A stretch of 64,000 nucleotides of DNA from Aurantiochytrium sp. KH105 (Eukaryota; Sar; Bigyra; Thraustochytrida; Thraustochytriidae), in assembly GCA_003116975.1 (NCBI GenBank), contig BGKB01000008.1:496001-560000 (forward strand). The letters run 5' to 3'. Positions 1 through 8,778 of the stretch are shown piece by piece. The translations under genes and the position numbers were made by a program. How positions within the stretch are numbered: position 1 is the stretch's first letter; each line of letters opens with the position of its first letter. The notes below the pieces were generated by a model. That model was not told the origin of the DNA. It saw only the letters and a list, made by a program, of their open reading frames with translations, and ran no database searches.

Positions 1-2914
1 TCATGATCGACCGACGAGACATTGCCGGGCCAATGCGTGATGCGGCTAGCGCCTGCGCCGCCAAGTCTTCCTTTTGTTGCCGAATATCCTCTCCAAAAAC
101 GAGCACGTCCTTGAAAAGAATCACACCACGATCCCCGCGCGAGACACGCGTGACCACCACATCCAGGAGATAGTTCGCCAAGACGGGGTCGATCACATCA
201 AGACCTGCGTTCACCAGCGTTTCGAGTTCATGGGCCTCGACAAAGTCTCTCTCCCTCTCTGGCGACAAAAGTGCATTAAACGTCAAACGCGCTCGTTCGC
301 GTCTCGTCCCTTGAAGCGCTGTGGTGATGGACACGAGAAACTCGGAAAAGCTGAGCTCGCCGTTGTGGGAGGTGTTGGCGGCCACGAACAGCCGTTCGCA
401 GAGATGCTTTGCTGCGGGCTGGACCTCAAAGCCGACTTGTGCATTGACGAGACCTGCAACAAATGACTCGCGGGTGACCGTTCCCTTGAGTGAGCAAGGT
501 TTGAGACGCTGGAAAGAGTTTCGCGCGGCTCGTGCTAGCGCCACACTCACACCGAGCTCCCGTAAGAATTTGCCAGGTCGTGGTGTATTCGCATCTTGTG
601 CTTCTCCGTCTTTGGGCGGAGGGACTGGTTTGCCGCCCGGTGTTGGCGTGGACGGATCTGCTCCAGAGGCCGCACTTGCTGGTTCCCCTTGTGTTCCTGA
701 CGCTGTGGCCATTTGCATTGATCGAGCGCACTTTAGCTCGTGCGAAGTAACCATGGCCACTTTGATCCGCGTTCGAAGTGTATTAAGCAATCCCTTTTTT
801 GCCTTTTGGAGGGACATGGCATTGGCCATAAAGTTCTTGGGCTTGTCCCCCGAGGCAGACTCAGTCCGTGAGCCAGCCGTCTCTTCAGGACTTGATTTTC
901 CAGCGTGCCGTCCGTTGCGGGGACCAAGCCCACGTCTCGCAATGCCTTCCTTCTTTACGGCGGTGATTTGCGGGAAACAATCTGCAATGAGCCTCACCAG
1001 CTCGGGTAGTCCGCTCTTGGCGTTCCACAGTCCCTTAAAGTCCTCAAAGTCCATCTGGCTCTCTTGCGCATTTTGCTCTTCTAAATTGCGTAGCATCTCT
1101 TCCTCGGCGACACCGTCATCGTTCAGCCAGTCTCCCGCCGAATCGAAGCTGCCAAGCGAGATATCGTCATCGTCGTCGTCGTCGCTCTCCGACCTGTACA
1201 TGTCGAAGTCGTCACCTGGGTCATCGGATCGGCCAAGACGATTGTCGCCAAGACGATCGTCAGCATTCCGATGCGAACCACGAATGCACGCAAAATCACC
1301 AATCTCCTCATCATCGTCCGCGTCTACGTCTTCGACGTCGTCCTCTTCGTCATTGTCACTCTGAGCATCGTTCCCATGAGACCGATGTACTCTGGTCTTC
1401 TGCCGATCACGACGGTGTTGCTTCGCAAAGTCGCGAAGAGCCTTGCGCATGAGGGCGCGGCGCTTACGTTGCGTTTGCGCAAATGCCTCTTCGCGCAGCG
1501 TCCTGCGCTCATGCGCGCCAACAATCCATGCCATGAGAACGCCGAAGTCACTGGTGAGCGCTGAGTCGGCGTTGCAGCGCAAAAGCGTGAAAATATCGTG
1601 TTGCGAAATGAAGCCGTCCCGGTCCGTGTCCAGGACTTCGAAACAGAGAAATAGCTTTTGCTGCGTCGTACCGAGCATGAACGTCGAGAGATATGTGGCG
1701 AACTTTGCAAAGGTAAGCCCTTCGCGTCTCTCTGCCGGGTCTCGCCCGCACATAACGGAAAAAATGCGCTTGATCATCGCGCTTTCACCAGGGTTCATGA
1801 AGACCCGGGAAAGCACTTGCTGAAACATGGACAGCGACATGGCCTTGCGAGCCAGCAGACCCTTTTGCTGGAGTGCGAGCTGGCTCGCCTTGAGCGCGTG
1901 CGTTTCGTCGTCTGCGTGCGTTGTTGAGTCTGCCGCCAAGAGCTCGTCTGCCTGCGAGGCGGGCCCACTTTCATCCTTGTCTCGTACAATGGCCCGGAAG
2001 ACGCGCTCGGCGGCTTCCATTTGCGGCGCATTAAAGAGACAGCGCTGTGTGCGATAGAATTTGTCCGCGTATGTAAGCTCCTCTTCTTCATCCGGGTCTG
2101 AGATTCTGCCCATGACGGATCGCTTGCTCGACGCCGCGAGGGATTTGGCAGGCTTCTTGGAAGCCGCCTGTGGCCCAGGTCCGCCAGCAGGAGTGGAATT
2201 GCTTCCTGGGGCCGGGTTCGCTGGACTCGAAGACGCTGTCGCCTCGGTGTCGAGTGATTTGCGCCGTAGTTTGGCAAGAGCCTGTTTGCGGGCTCGTTCG
2301 CGTTTTGCGGCTCCGGCACGCACAGAGGGCCTTGCGATTGCTATTTTGGTGGGTGGAATGACTTTGCGAGCCTCCGTCTCAGGATGTTTTTCCCTGAAGT
2401 GACGAAGCCGCTTGGCTGCGGCGCTTCGGTGGTGTTCCGTGACCCTCGCTTCAGCAAGCTCGCGGATACGGTTCTTCATCTCCTCGCGAACGGCGGGGTT
2501 GGCGGTCGCAACACGAGCGCTCTGCGAGATTTGCCTCATGAGCAGTTGGTTTTGTAGCTGTTGTTTCTTCCAATCGCTGTCCGTCTTGGAGCGCCGCGAG
2601 ACTTCTTCAAAGGTGCTCTTGAAGTACTCCGCAATGCGCTGACATTCTTCTTCTTCTCGAAACATTTCGTCTTGCACATTTTGCAGCGTAACCTTGGCGT
2701 CGCAGGCGAAGGCGCGTTCCGCTTCTTTACGTTTTCTGGCAATCTCTTCGACGCGTCTCTGATCCACGGCGTCCATGAGCGCGTCCAGGGTCGCGTGCCG
2801 CTGCTCCGGCACAACGTGCTGCTGGTGCTTGCTCTGGAACTCGTACAGCAGCTGCATGATCGACGTCCGGCGCACCGCGCCTTGCGCGGCGTCCTCCGTT
2901 TGCGCCTCTGTCAT
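1..2914 (-). CDS. EF-hand protein, N-terminal part (runs off left edge)
   Basis: An uninterrupted frame runs from an ATG at 2914 to the window edge, giving 971 visible codons and no stop; an in-frame TGA lies a few codons upstream, so this Met is probably the start. The first 200 residues are charged and helical (Glu/Arg/Lys-rich, possible coiled coil). Around residues 427-438 a clear EF-hand loop follows a helix (DTDRDGFISQHD, Asp at positions 1, 3 and 5, Gly at 6, Asp instead of Glu at 12). A second EF-hand-like loop (NTSHNGELSFSE) sits near residue 846. Between them is an acidic linker rich in Asp/Glu runs. A calcium-responsive regulatory role is inferred from the loops only; the C-terminus is outside the window and I do not recognise the family. 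No introns are needed. Confidence 0.85.
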   Translation of the reverse strand, partial: MTEAQTEDAAQGAVRRTSIMQLLYEFQSKHQQHVVPEQRHATLDALMDAVDQRRVEEIARKRKEAERAFACDAKVTLQNVQDEMFREEEECQRIAEYFKSTFEEVSRRSKTDSDWKKQQLQNQLLMRQISQSARVATANPAVREEMKNRIRELAEARVTEHHRSAAAKRLRHFREKHPETEARKVIPPTKIAIARPSVRAGAAKRERARKQALAKLRRKSLDTEATASSSPANPAPGSNSTPAGGPGPQAASKKPAKSLAASSKRSVMGRISDPDEEEELTYADKFYRTQRCLFNAPQMEAAERVFRAIVRDKDESGPASQADELLAADSTTHADDETHALKASQLALQQKGLLARKAMSLSMFQQVLSRVFMNPGESAMIKRIFSVMCGRDPAERREGLTFAKFATYLSTFMLGTTQQKLFLCFEVLDTDRDGFISQHDIFTLLRCNADSALTSDFGVLMAWIVGAHERRTLREEAFAQTQRKRRALMRKALRDFAKQHRRDRQKTRVHRSHGNDAQSDNDEEDDVEDVDADDDEEIGDFACIRGSHRNADDRLGDNRLGRSDDPGDDFDMYRSESDDDDDDDISLGSFDSAGDWLNDDGVAEEEMLRNLEEQNAQESQMDFEDFKGLWNAKSGLPELVRLIADCFPQITAVKKEGIARRGLGPRNGRHAGKSSPEETAGSRTESASGDKPKNFMANAMSLQKAKKGLLNTLRTRIKVAMVTSHELKCARSMQMATASGTQGEPASAASGADPSTPTPGGKPVPPPKDGEAQDANTPRPGKFLRELGVSVALARAARNSFQRLKPCSLKGTVTRESFVAGLVNAQVGFEVQPAAKHLCERLFVAANTSHNGELSFSEFLVSITTALQGTRRERARLTFNALLSPERERDFVEAHELETLVNAGLDVIDPVLANYLLDVVVTRVSRGDRGVILFKDVLVFGEDIRQQKEDLAAQALAASRIGPAMSRRSIM

Positions 2915-3183
2915 CTTCTTACCTTGACACGCCCTTGCGACGGGAGTTCAGCCGGCGAGAACACCGGACGCGCTGCAGCGCCCCGCGAGCTATGAGCACC
3001 CTGGCTAATCAGCGCTCCCCGCCGCCTCGCGGATGGTCGATCATCGAGGTTCTGCTCTGCCATTTCAGGATGCTCATTGCGGCGCGGAGTGCCCAAAAGA
3101 AGAGGGAACTCTCGAAAAGGTGTGTACTCCCACGATTGTCACTGCTGGTGATGCATGTCTAGCACAAGAAGAAACGGGAGAAG

Positions 3184-4437
3184 ATGTTGTCGCTCTTTTC
3201 GAACGAGGATAGACGTGAAGCCGCGGGGGGCGTAGGAGGCACCGTTGTTGAACGTGGGTGCACCGAGGGGGGCGCACAAGTCACAGAGAATGGTAATGAG
3301 GACAAGGCGAACAACGACATGGCCAAGATGTATCAGGAAATGATAGCAGCTTTCAAAGCCCAGCAAGAGGGTTTCAAAGCCCAGCAAGAGGATTTTGAAG
3401 CCTGTCAAGGGGATTTCAAGGCTCGCCAACAGGAAGCCATGAAGCAGGCCCGTGAAGAGGCCCAGGAAGCCATGAAAAAGGCCCGAGAAAAGGCCAAGGA
3501 AGTCATGTGCAGAACGAACCTCTTGCAACAAAATGTCGAGGATCTGATGGGAAAGTTAGAGCTGCAGGAGGGCAGGGAGCCTTCGGATAGCAACTCTGAT
3601 TGCGACCTCGAATACCCGGCGAAGACGCCAGGCATAACGGAAAGGACCCAACGGCGGCGGAGCCGGGGCCAGAGTTTGGAGGACGACCTGCTGCGGAAAC
3701 GGCGTCAAAGCGGAGCAGACACTGGTCGTGCGAGTGTAAGTGATAGGTATGAGCATGCGCGATTGTAGGAGGATGACGATAACAAGCGCAAGGTCACGAC
3801 GGTTACCGACGAAAGACAGTCCTCGGGACGACTAAGGTCAGGATCTCCGACTCGTCCTACTCTCCCAGCAAAGTCCACGAAGGCACCGTTCGTGAAAATA
3901 GCACTCTCAGTACCGAACATATACAAGGGAGTGAGCCGACATGGGACTGGCCCCGTTAGAACCGCGGCGCGGATTCCCCGAGTCGGCAATGCAGGAATTG
4001 CAATACCTCATGAGCATGAACGCACTGGAGGCAGGTTAACCGTAGCTGAAGAGATGGGTGGTGGTCACTAAAGCCTCGCTAAAGAATGAGAACCTTTTCA
4101 AAGTTGCGGATCTCTTCGACTTTAGCGAGCGATCCATGTTTACGACTCACCTGTCAAGGGACATCGCAAAGCTTTTTCACGCACCTATCGAAGGGTGGCA
4201 TTCGCGGAGTGATTGACGGGTTTGACGGCGTGACGAGAGCGCTGCATAAGCTTGCCCACAACATCATGATGGCTTTGACAACATGGGGCACCTGCCATTG
4301 CAAAAGTGGAAGAGTATGCGGCGCTGCGACAAGACATGTACGCGGAGATCAAGCGAAAGCTGCCCTTGGATGTTCTTGACTACGTGCTGAAAGAAGACTC
4401 GGGCGATGACGAGGACAGGAATGTCATGGCCATCTGA
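3184..4437 (+). mobile_element. Decayed element-like coding stretch (gag-like?), fossil
   Basis: The strand carries protein-like but broken sequence. The first part, up to about 3768, reads as a strongly helical Gln/Ala/Lys/Glu coiled coil with imperfect repeats of the type FKAQQEGFKAQQEDFEA, followed by an Arg/Ser-rich basic tail; the last part ends in a charged segment with an Asp/Glu-rich C-terminus. A coiled coil followed by a basic tail resembles the gag region of LTR retroelements, but I see no protease, reverse transcriptase, integrase or terminal repeats, so the family assignment is a guess. It is broken in a few places. Base composition is lower in GC than the flanking genes. It could equally be a decayed host gene. 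Age cannot be estimated without other copies. Confidence 0.3.
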
Positions 4438-4569
4438 ACGGCTGCCGCCGGGCTTGCTGGCGAGTGTGAGCGTATGCTCCGTCTCGTAGGTAGCGTCGAG
4501 CGCACAGCGGCTGCGGGGAAGATCGACGGCGTCGTGCCTGACACTGTGAGCGGAAACACGTGGGCGCGC

Positions 4570-4629
4570 GCGTTGCGGAGCGCGTTGCGGAGCGCGTTGC
4601 GGAGCGCGTTGCGGAGCGCGTTGCGGTGC
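4570..4629. repeat. 12-bp tandem repeat, five copies
   Basis: Five head-to-tail copies of GCGTTGCGGAGC, the last with one change (GGTGC), lie 160-220 bp before the likely start of the kinase-like gene. The unit is a multiple of three, so the downstream frame stays open through it (as a VAER repeat), but it more likely belongs to the leader or promoter. Confidence 0.9.
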
Positions 4630-4790
4630 ACACTTGGCCCGCTCTCAAGCACGCGCCGGCAAGGGAGGGAGGAAGGGAGGGCGAAGGCAGCGAAGAAGGA
4701 AGCAAGGCGAAGCGGACGAGGCGAGCAGACTCCGAACCTCGGGCGGGCGAGCGAATGGGCGAGCGGGCGAGCGGGCGAGAGGGCGGCGCG

Positions 4791-5879
4791 ATGCCGAGAG
4801 ACAAAGACGCGGATGCGACGGCGGCGCTGATGGCTGCTCTGGCTCGGGTGCGCGCGCGGCTCCCGCTCGCGGAGGGCGACTTTCAGATCCCGATGTCGGC
4901 CGAGTCATGCGAGACCCTCGTTTTCTCCAACCGGACGATCGTGGACCGCTGCAACACAGTTGGCATCCCGATGATCTGCAAGCGCTGGGTGCACAGCTTG
5001 GCGCCTCGCCGCCCGGACGAGAACAAGGCTGCGGAGGCTGCCTTCAAGCGGGAGTGGGCCATGTACGAGGGCCCCCTGAGCCCGCTGCAGGGCCTGTCGG
5101 TCCCGCTCTTGATCTACGCGGGTTCCTGGGCGTTCCTGCCGTACGTCTTGGCAGTTTCGGACGAGGGCGACTCTCTGGAGGTCCTCATGAACGCGCGCAT
5201 GGCGGAGGTGGCGGCGGAGGCGGAGAAAGCTTCTTCTTCTTCTTCTTCTTCTTCTTCTTCTTCTTCGTCTACTTCTTCGATCTTCCAGCCTCTCCTGGAC
5301 GCACATTTCCTCGCTGCGCTGGATGCCCTGCAGGCCCTGCACGGCTGCGGCGTGCTGCATGGCGACGTCTCTGCGCGGAACATTGTCGTGCACCCGTCTC
5401 GCGGCGTGAAGTTCATTGACTTCGAGATGTCGGAGGAGTGCGATGATCCGGGCGCGTTTGAGAACGAGGTGGCGGCGCTCTTCGTGCTTTTCAACCAGAC
5501 GCCGGAGAGCGCGGCGGCCTTGGAGCATGCTGCTGCTGGTGCTGCTGGTGCTGCTGGTGCTGCTGGTGCTCCTCGTCTGAAGAAGAAGAGGTCCTGGCGC
5601 TCGATACTGCCCTCTCTTTCGCGCCGGCGCAAGTCGGCTGGCGCTGCTGGCGCTGCTGGCGCTGCTGGCGCTGCTGGCGCTGCTGGCGCTGCTGCTCACG
5701 GGAACGAGAGCAGCAGCAGCACTGCTCTCGAGAGTTCGGACAGTTCGGGCAGCGAGGGCAGCAAGCGCCCCCGCAAGGACAAAAACTCGGAGGCGACGGA
5801 CTCTTCGGACGGCAGCAGCAGGCAGAGCAGCAGCAGCTGCAGGAGAGACATGCCTGACATGCCGCTGCCGTCGCCGTGA
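4791..5879 (+). CDS. Divergent protein-kinase-like (APH/Bud32-style) protein
   Basis: The predicted protein has 362 residues. A catalytic-loop motif HGDVSARNIV followed by GVKFIDFE matches the HxDxxxxN...DFx pattern of kinase-like folds, with DFE replacing DFG, as in small atypical kinases and aminoglycoside-phosphotransferase relatives. A candidate ATP-binding lysine lies in PMICKRW in the N-lobe. The lobes are separated by a poly-Ser run (about 12 residues, coded by TTC/TCT repeats), and the tail has two (Ala-Ala-Gly)n tracts, a basic KKKRSW segment and an acidic Ser-rich end. The frame stays open upstream to 4560 through the 12-bp repeat and a GGGCGA tract; ATG 4791 (MPRDKDADAT) was chosen because complex sequence starts there. 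The substrate is unknown. Catalysis is plausible but not assured. Confidence 0.7.
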   Translation: MPRDKDADATAALMAALARVRARLPLAEGDFQIPMSAESCETLVFSNRTIVDRCNTVGIPMICKRWVHSLAPRRPDENKAAEAAFKREWAMYEGPLSPLQGLSVPLLIYAGSWAFLPYVLAVSDEGDSLEVLMNARMAEVAAEAEKASSSSSSSSSSSSSTSSIFQPLLDAHFLAALDALQALHGCGVLHGDVSARNIVVHPSRGVKFIDFEMSEECDDPGAFENEVAALFVLFNQTPESAAALEHAAAGAAGAAGAAGAPRLKKKRSWRSILPSLSRRRKSAGAAGAAGAAGAAGAAGAAAHGNESSSSTALESSDSSGSEGSKRPRKDKNSEATDSSDGSSRQSSSSCRRDMPDMPLPSP

Positions 5880-6584
5880 TGAATTTCCTTGTTCGATGCT
5901 TTGCTCGCTCGTCAACTCTTCTTCTCTCTCATTGTATACCATCATCACAGCGAAACAATGTTATTTTTACATTTGTTAGTTTTTTTTTCATTCAAGCTGT
6001 CATGTTTTTGGCGGGCTCGAGGACAGACAGACTCCCACCCACCATGACGCGGCGGTGCCGTGGCATTGAGACTCGAGCGATGGGCGTCGCGTGGGCCCGC
6101 AAAATCGGTGCAGACGATGAGTAAGATCGATAGAGAGCTCGCTCGGCTGCACAGCGAGAAGACTGCCATTGAAACACATTTCGGAATCAACCGAGATGAA
6201 TTAGCAAATGCAGAAGCAGAGCGTGCTCGTGTACGCAAATAAAGTTGGCCAGCTCACTGGAGCCAGCCAAATGCGAATGGTGAAAGAATAAATTCACTCA
6301 GCTGCACTGAGATAGACGAATCGAGAAGCGAGGCAAAGCCGATTTGTACGATCTGTCTGTCACGGTTCATACTTGTGCAAGAGCGGTCTCGGCCAATGTG
6401 ATGGCACAGGACAAAACATTGGAAAGAAAATCGCGTTTGGGGAAGAAGAAAAAGCAAGATGATCATAAGTAAGTGTGTGTGAAGAATAAAAAACGCACTT
6501 AGTTGGTTGCTACTAGGCTAGGGCGTAAAAGCTTGCGTCAATGGGAAAATGGCGGGACCACCATTGTCTCCATTGTTCTACGAA
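5880..6584. other. Intergenic, convergent 3' regions
   Basis: AT-richer DNA between the 3' ends of the kinase-like gene and the OYE-like gene. Apart from a 41-codon frame at 6117-6242 described separately, I see no gene, RNA or repeat. AATAAA-like words near 6288 and 6486 could serve the flanking 3' ends. Confidence 0.6.
6117..6242 (+). CDS. Possible 41-residue helical peptide or last exon
   Basis: An ATG at 6117 opens 41 codons rich in Glu, Arg, Ala and Leu (begins MSKIDRELARLHSEKTA, ends in AEAERARVRK), a composition typical of a charged coiled coil and unlike the surrounding noncoding DNA. The sequence before it (GGTGCAG/ACG) could also be a 3' splice site, so this may be the last exon of a transcript whose other exons I cannot find. 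No family is recognised. Confidence 0.25.
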   Translation: MSKIDRELARLHSEKTAIETHFGINRDELANAEAERARVRK

Positions 6585-7802
6585 TTAGAGCTTGGCAGAC
6601 TCAAGGCTGGCGCCGATCTTTTCCTGGGGCACGAGCGCAGACTTGTCGGCGTCCTCATAGAACGGATAATCAACATAGCCGTCCGGCGACCCATGCTTGT
6701 AAAAGGTCTCGCGCACGTACTTGTTGAGCGGGAGCTTTTGCTGGATGCGGTGAACGAGGTCCGGGTTCGAAATGAACCAGCGGCCAAAGCCAATGGCGTC
6801 GTAGTGACCATTGTGCACGGCGTCCGGGGCCGTGAGGGGAGTGAATCCGCCAGCACCAATGATAGGGCCCCGGTAGAGGTGACGGAACTTTGATGGGTTG
6901 TAAAGACCCATGCTGAAGCCAGGGTCCTTGGAGTGGTCCTTGTCGAACTTGCCACCAAACCAACGAGGCTCGGTGAGCAAGAGGTAGGCGAGGTTGTACT
7001 GGTCAAGGGTCTTGATGGCCGTCGTGTACAGCTCGAGCGGGTTGGAGTCGCTCGCGCCAAAAAACCGCATGGTACCCTCAAACTGAGGCGAAATTCGCAC
7101 GCCGACGCGCGAGAGGGGCATCTCCTCCGAGATGGCCTCGACGGCCTCACGGAGGAGACGGCAGCGGTTCTCGATGCTGCCTCCATACTTGTCGGAGCGC
7201 TTGTTGGTGTTGTCGTTGAGGAACTGATCAATGAGGTAGCCGTGGGCAGCGTGGAGCTCGACGGCATCGAAGCCAGCCTCCCGCGCATTGCGCGCTGCGC
7301 GCTTGTAGTCCTCCAGCAAACGCGGAATCTCGTCCTCGCGGAGAGGGCGCGGTTTGGAGTAGGTGTCGACTTCTCCCGAGAGCGTGCCGCCTGTCTTGCC
7401 GGGCGCGGTGACGTCGCTGGCCGAGACGGTGGGCAGGCGCTCCGGGTCGGCCATGGGGTGGTCGCGCATGGTCTCGTGGGCCATGCGGCCGGTGTGCCAG
7501 AGCTGCACGCTGATGAGTCCCCCCTTTGCATGCACGCTGTCGACGATCTTCTTCCAGCCCTGGGTCTGTTCCTTGGTCCAGATGCCGGGCACGTTGTTGT
7601 CCGGGAGGCCCTCCGGCGAGATGCACGTGGCCTCGGTGATGAGCAGGCCGCCCTCGGTGGCGCGCTGCGTGTAGTACTCCTTCATGAGCTCCGTGGGCAC
7701 CAGCGTCTTGCGGTCGGCGCGGAACCTCGTCAGCGGCGCCAGCACCACGCGGTGCTTGAGGCGCAGCTCGCCCAGCTGGAGTCCCTCGAACAGCGCCGAC
7801 AT
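6585..7802 (-). CDS. Old-yellow-enzyme family FMN ene-reductase (OPR-like)
   Basis: The 405-residue protein is an NADH:flavin oxidoreductase/old yellow enzyme TIM barrel. It starts with the family's LGELRLKHRVVLAPLTRFRA strand and carries HAAHGYLIDQFL, with His184, His187 and Tyr189 in the spacing of the substrate-binding His/His and catalytic Tyr of plant OPR enzymes, then SDKYGGSIENR. The FMN phosphate-binding region is seen in IIGAGGFT and AIGFGRWFISNPDL near the C-terminus. Family members reduce the C=C bond of alpha,beta-unsaturated carbonyls such as oxylipins, using FMN and NAD(P)H. No targeting peptide or peroxisomal tripeptide is evident (it ends ESAKL), so a cytosolic location is inferred. 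It is divergently transcribed from the thioesterase-like gene at 8779. The physiological substrate cannot be read from sequence. Confidence 0.95.
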   Translation of the reverse strand: MSALFEGLQLGELRLKHRVVLAPLTRFRADRKTLVPTELMKEYYTQRATEGGLLITEATCISPEGLPDNNVPGIWTKEQTQGWKKIVDSVHAKGGLISVQLWHTGRMAHETMRDHPMADPERLPTVSASDVTAPGKTGGTLSGEVDTYSKPRPLREDEIPRLLEDYKRAARNAREAGFDAVELHAAHGYLIDQFLNDNTNKRSDKYGGSIENRCRLLREAVEAISEEMPLSRVGVRISPQFEGTMRFFGASDSNPLELYTTAIKTLDQYNLAYLLLTEPRWFGGKFDKDHSKDPGFSMGLYNPSKFRHLYRGPIIGAGGFTPLTAPDAVHNGHYDAIGFGRWFISNPDLVHRIQQKLPLNKYVRETFYKHGSPDGYVDYPFYEDADKSALVPQEKIGASLESAKL

Positions 7803-8778
7803 CCTCGCTCCCGTCTCCGCCCCGTCTCCTCCTGCTCGCCCGCTCGCAAGTCCCGCCCGCTCGCCTGCGCCTCGAACCCAAGCTCCGACTCGCGTTCACG
7901 ATCTGCTGCTGCTGCCGCTCCCGGTTCTGGTCCCTGCCTGCCTGCCTCGCCGATTCGCGCCGGTTTCGCCGCGGCGGGCGCGGAGAGCGCGGCGGGGCGC
8001 GGCGGGAGGGAGGGAGAGAGGGAGGGAGGAGCGAGCGAGCGGCGGCGGCATCGATCGATCGATCGATCGATTGATCGATCGGTCGATCGAGGAGGGAGGA
8101 CGCGCCGCGGCGTGCCAGGCAGGGCCGGCGAAACGAGGCGAGGCGAGAGGAGGGAGGCGAGGCGAGGGAGGCACGGTCGGACGCAGGCGCGCGGCGTACA
8201 GGGGGGGAGGAGAGGAGCGGCGCCGGCAGGCGTCTTGTCTGAGCTGAGATCAGCTGAGCTCAGGTTAGCTCAGCTCAGCTCACGCCAGCTCATGCCAGCT
8301 CGTCTCGGCTCATCGTCTCGTCTCGTCTCGTCTCGGCTCGGCTCGTCTCGTCTCGTCTCGGCTCGGCTCGGCTCGGCTCGTCTCGTCTCGCGCACGGCGA
8401 AGAGCAAGCAGAGCAGAGCAGAGCAGAGCAGAACAGCTCAGAGAGGGGACATGGACGAGACGAGACGGGACGAGCAGGGCTTCCCGGGCACGTGCGGAAA
8501 GATAGAAAGCAGGGCGCGTCAGTGTACTACGTAGTACTATGTCATGCCGCCCTTGCTTGCTTGCTTGCTTGCTTGCGTGCGTGCGTGCGTGCGTGCTTGG
8601 AGCGGCAGACCTGGAACGGGAGAGCGAGGAAGGCGCGCGAGGGCGTCGCGGGCGCCGTCGGCTGCTGGCGCTGTTCTTGGCAGGGCTCGTCGCGGTCGCC
8701 GGCCTCGCCAGACGCCTGTGAGTCAGCGCCCTCGTCGCCGCGTCACGAGAAGTGCTGTCCGTGCTGGCTGGAAGCGGC
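7803..8778. promoter_or_regulatory. Divergent intergenic region packed with simple repeats
   Basis: Shared upstream DNA of the OYE-like gene (-) and the hot-dog gene (+). It holds (GATC)n at about 8050-8092, CAGCTGAGCTCAG-type direct repeats at 8245-8300, a TCGTC/TCGGC pentamer tract at 8299-8391, GAGCA repeats near 8404-8430 and (GCTT)n/(GCGT)n at 8548-8600. No TATA-like element stands out. Long open frames here are by-products of stop-poor repeats. Confidence 0.6.
8299..8391. repeat. TCGTC/TCGGC pentamer microsatellite
   Basis: About 18 imperfect pentamers alternate between TCGTC and TCGGC blocks; the interspersed variant blocks suggest slippage of mixed units. Confidence 0.9.

Noticed and set aside
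321-1364. 347-codon plus-strand frame
   Set aside because: Ser-rich run is the reverse of an acidic stretch in the minus-strand EF-hand protein, which is open over the whole region.
6933-8534. 533-codon plus-strand frame
   Set aside because: Antisense to the OYE-like enzyme and then running through simple repeats; no family features.
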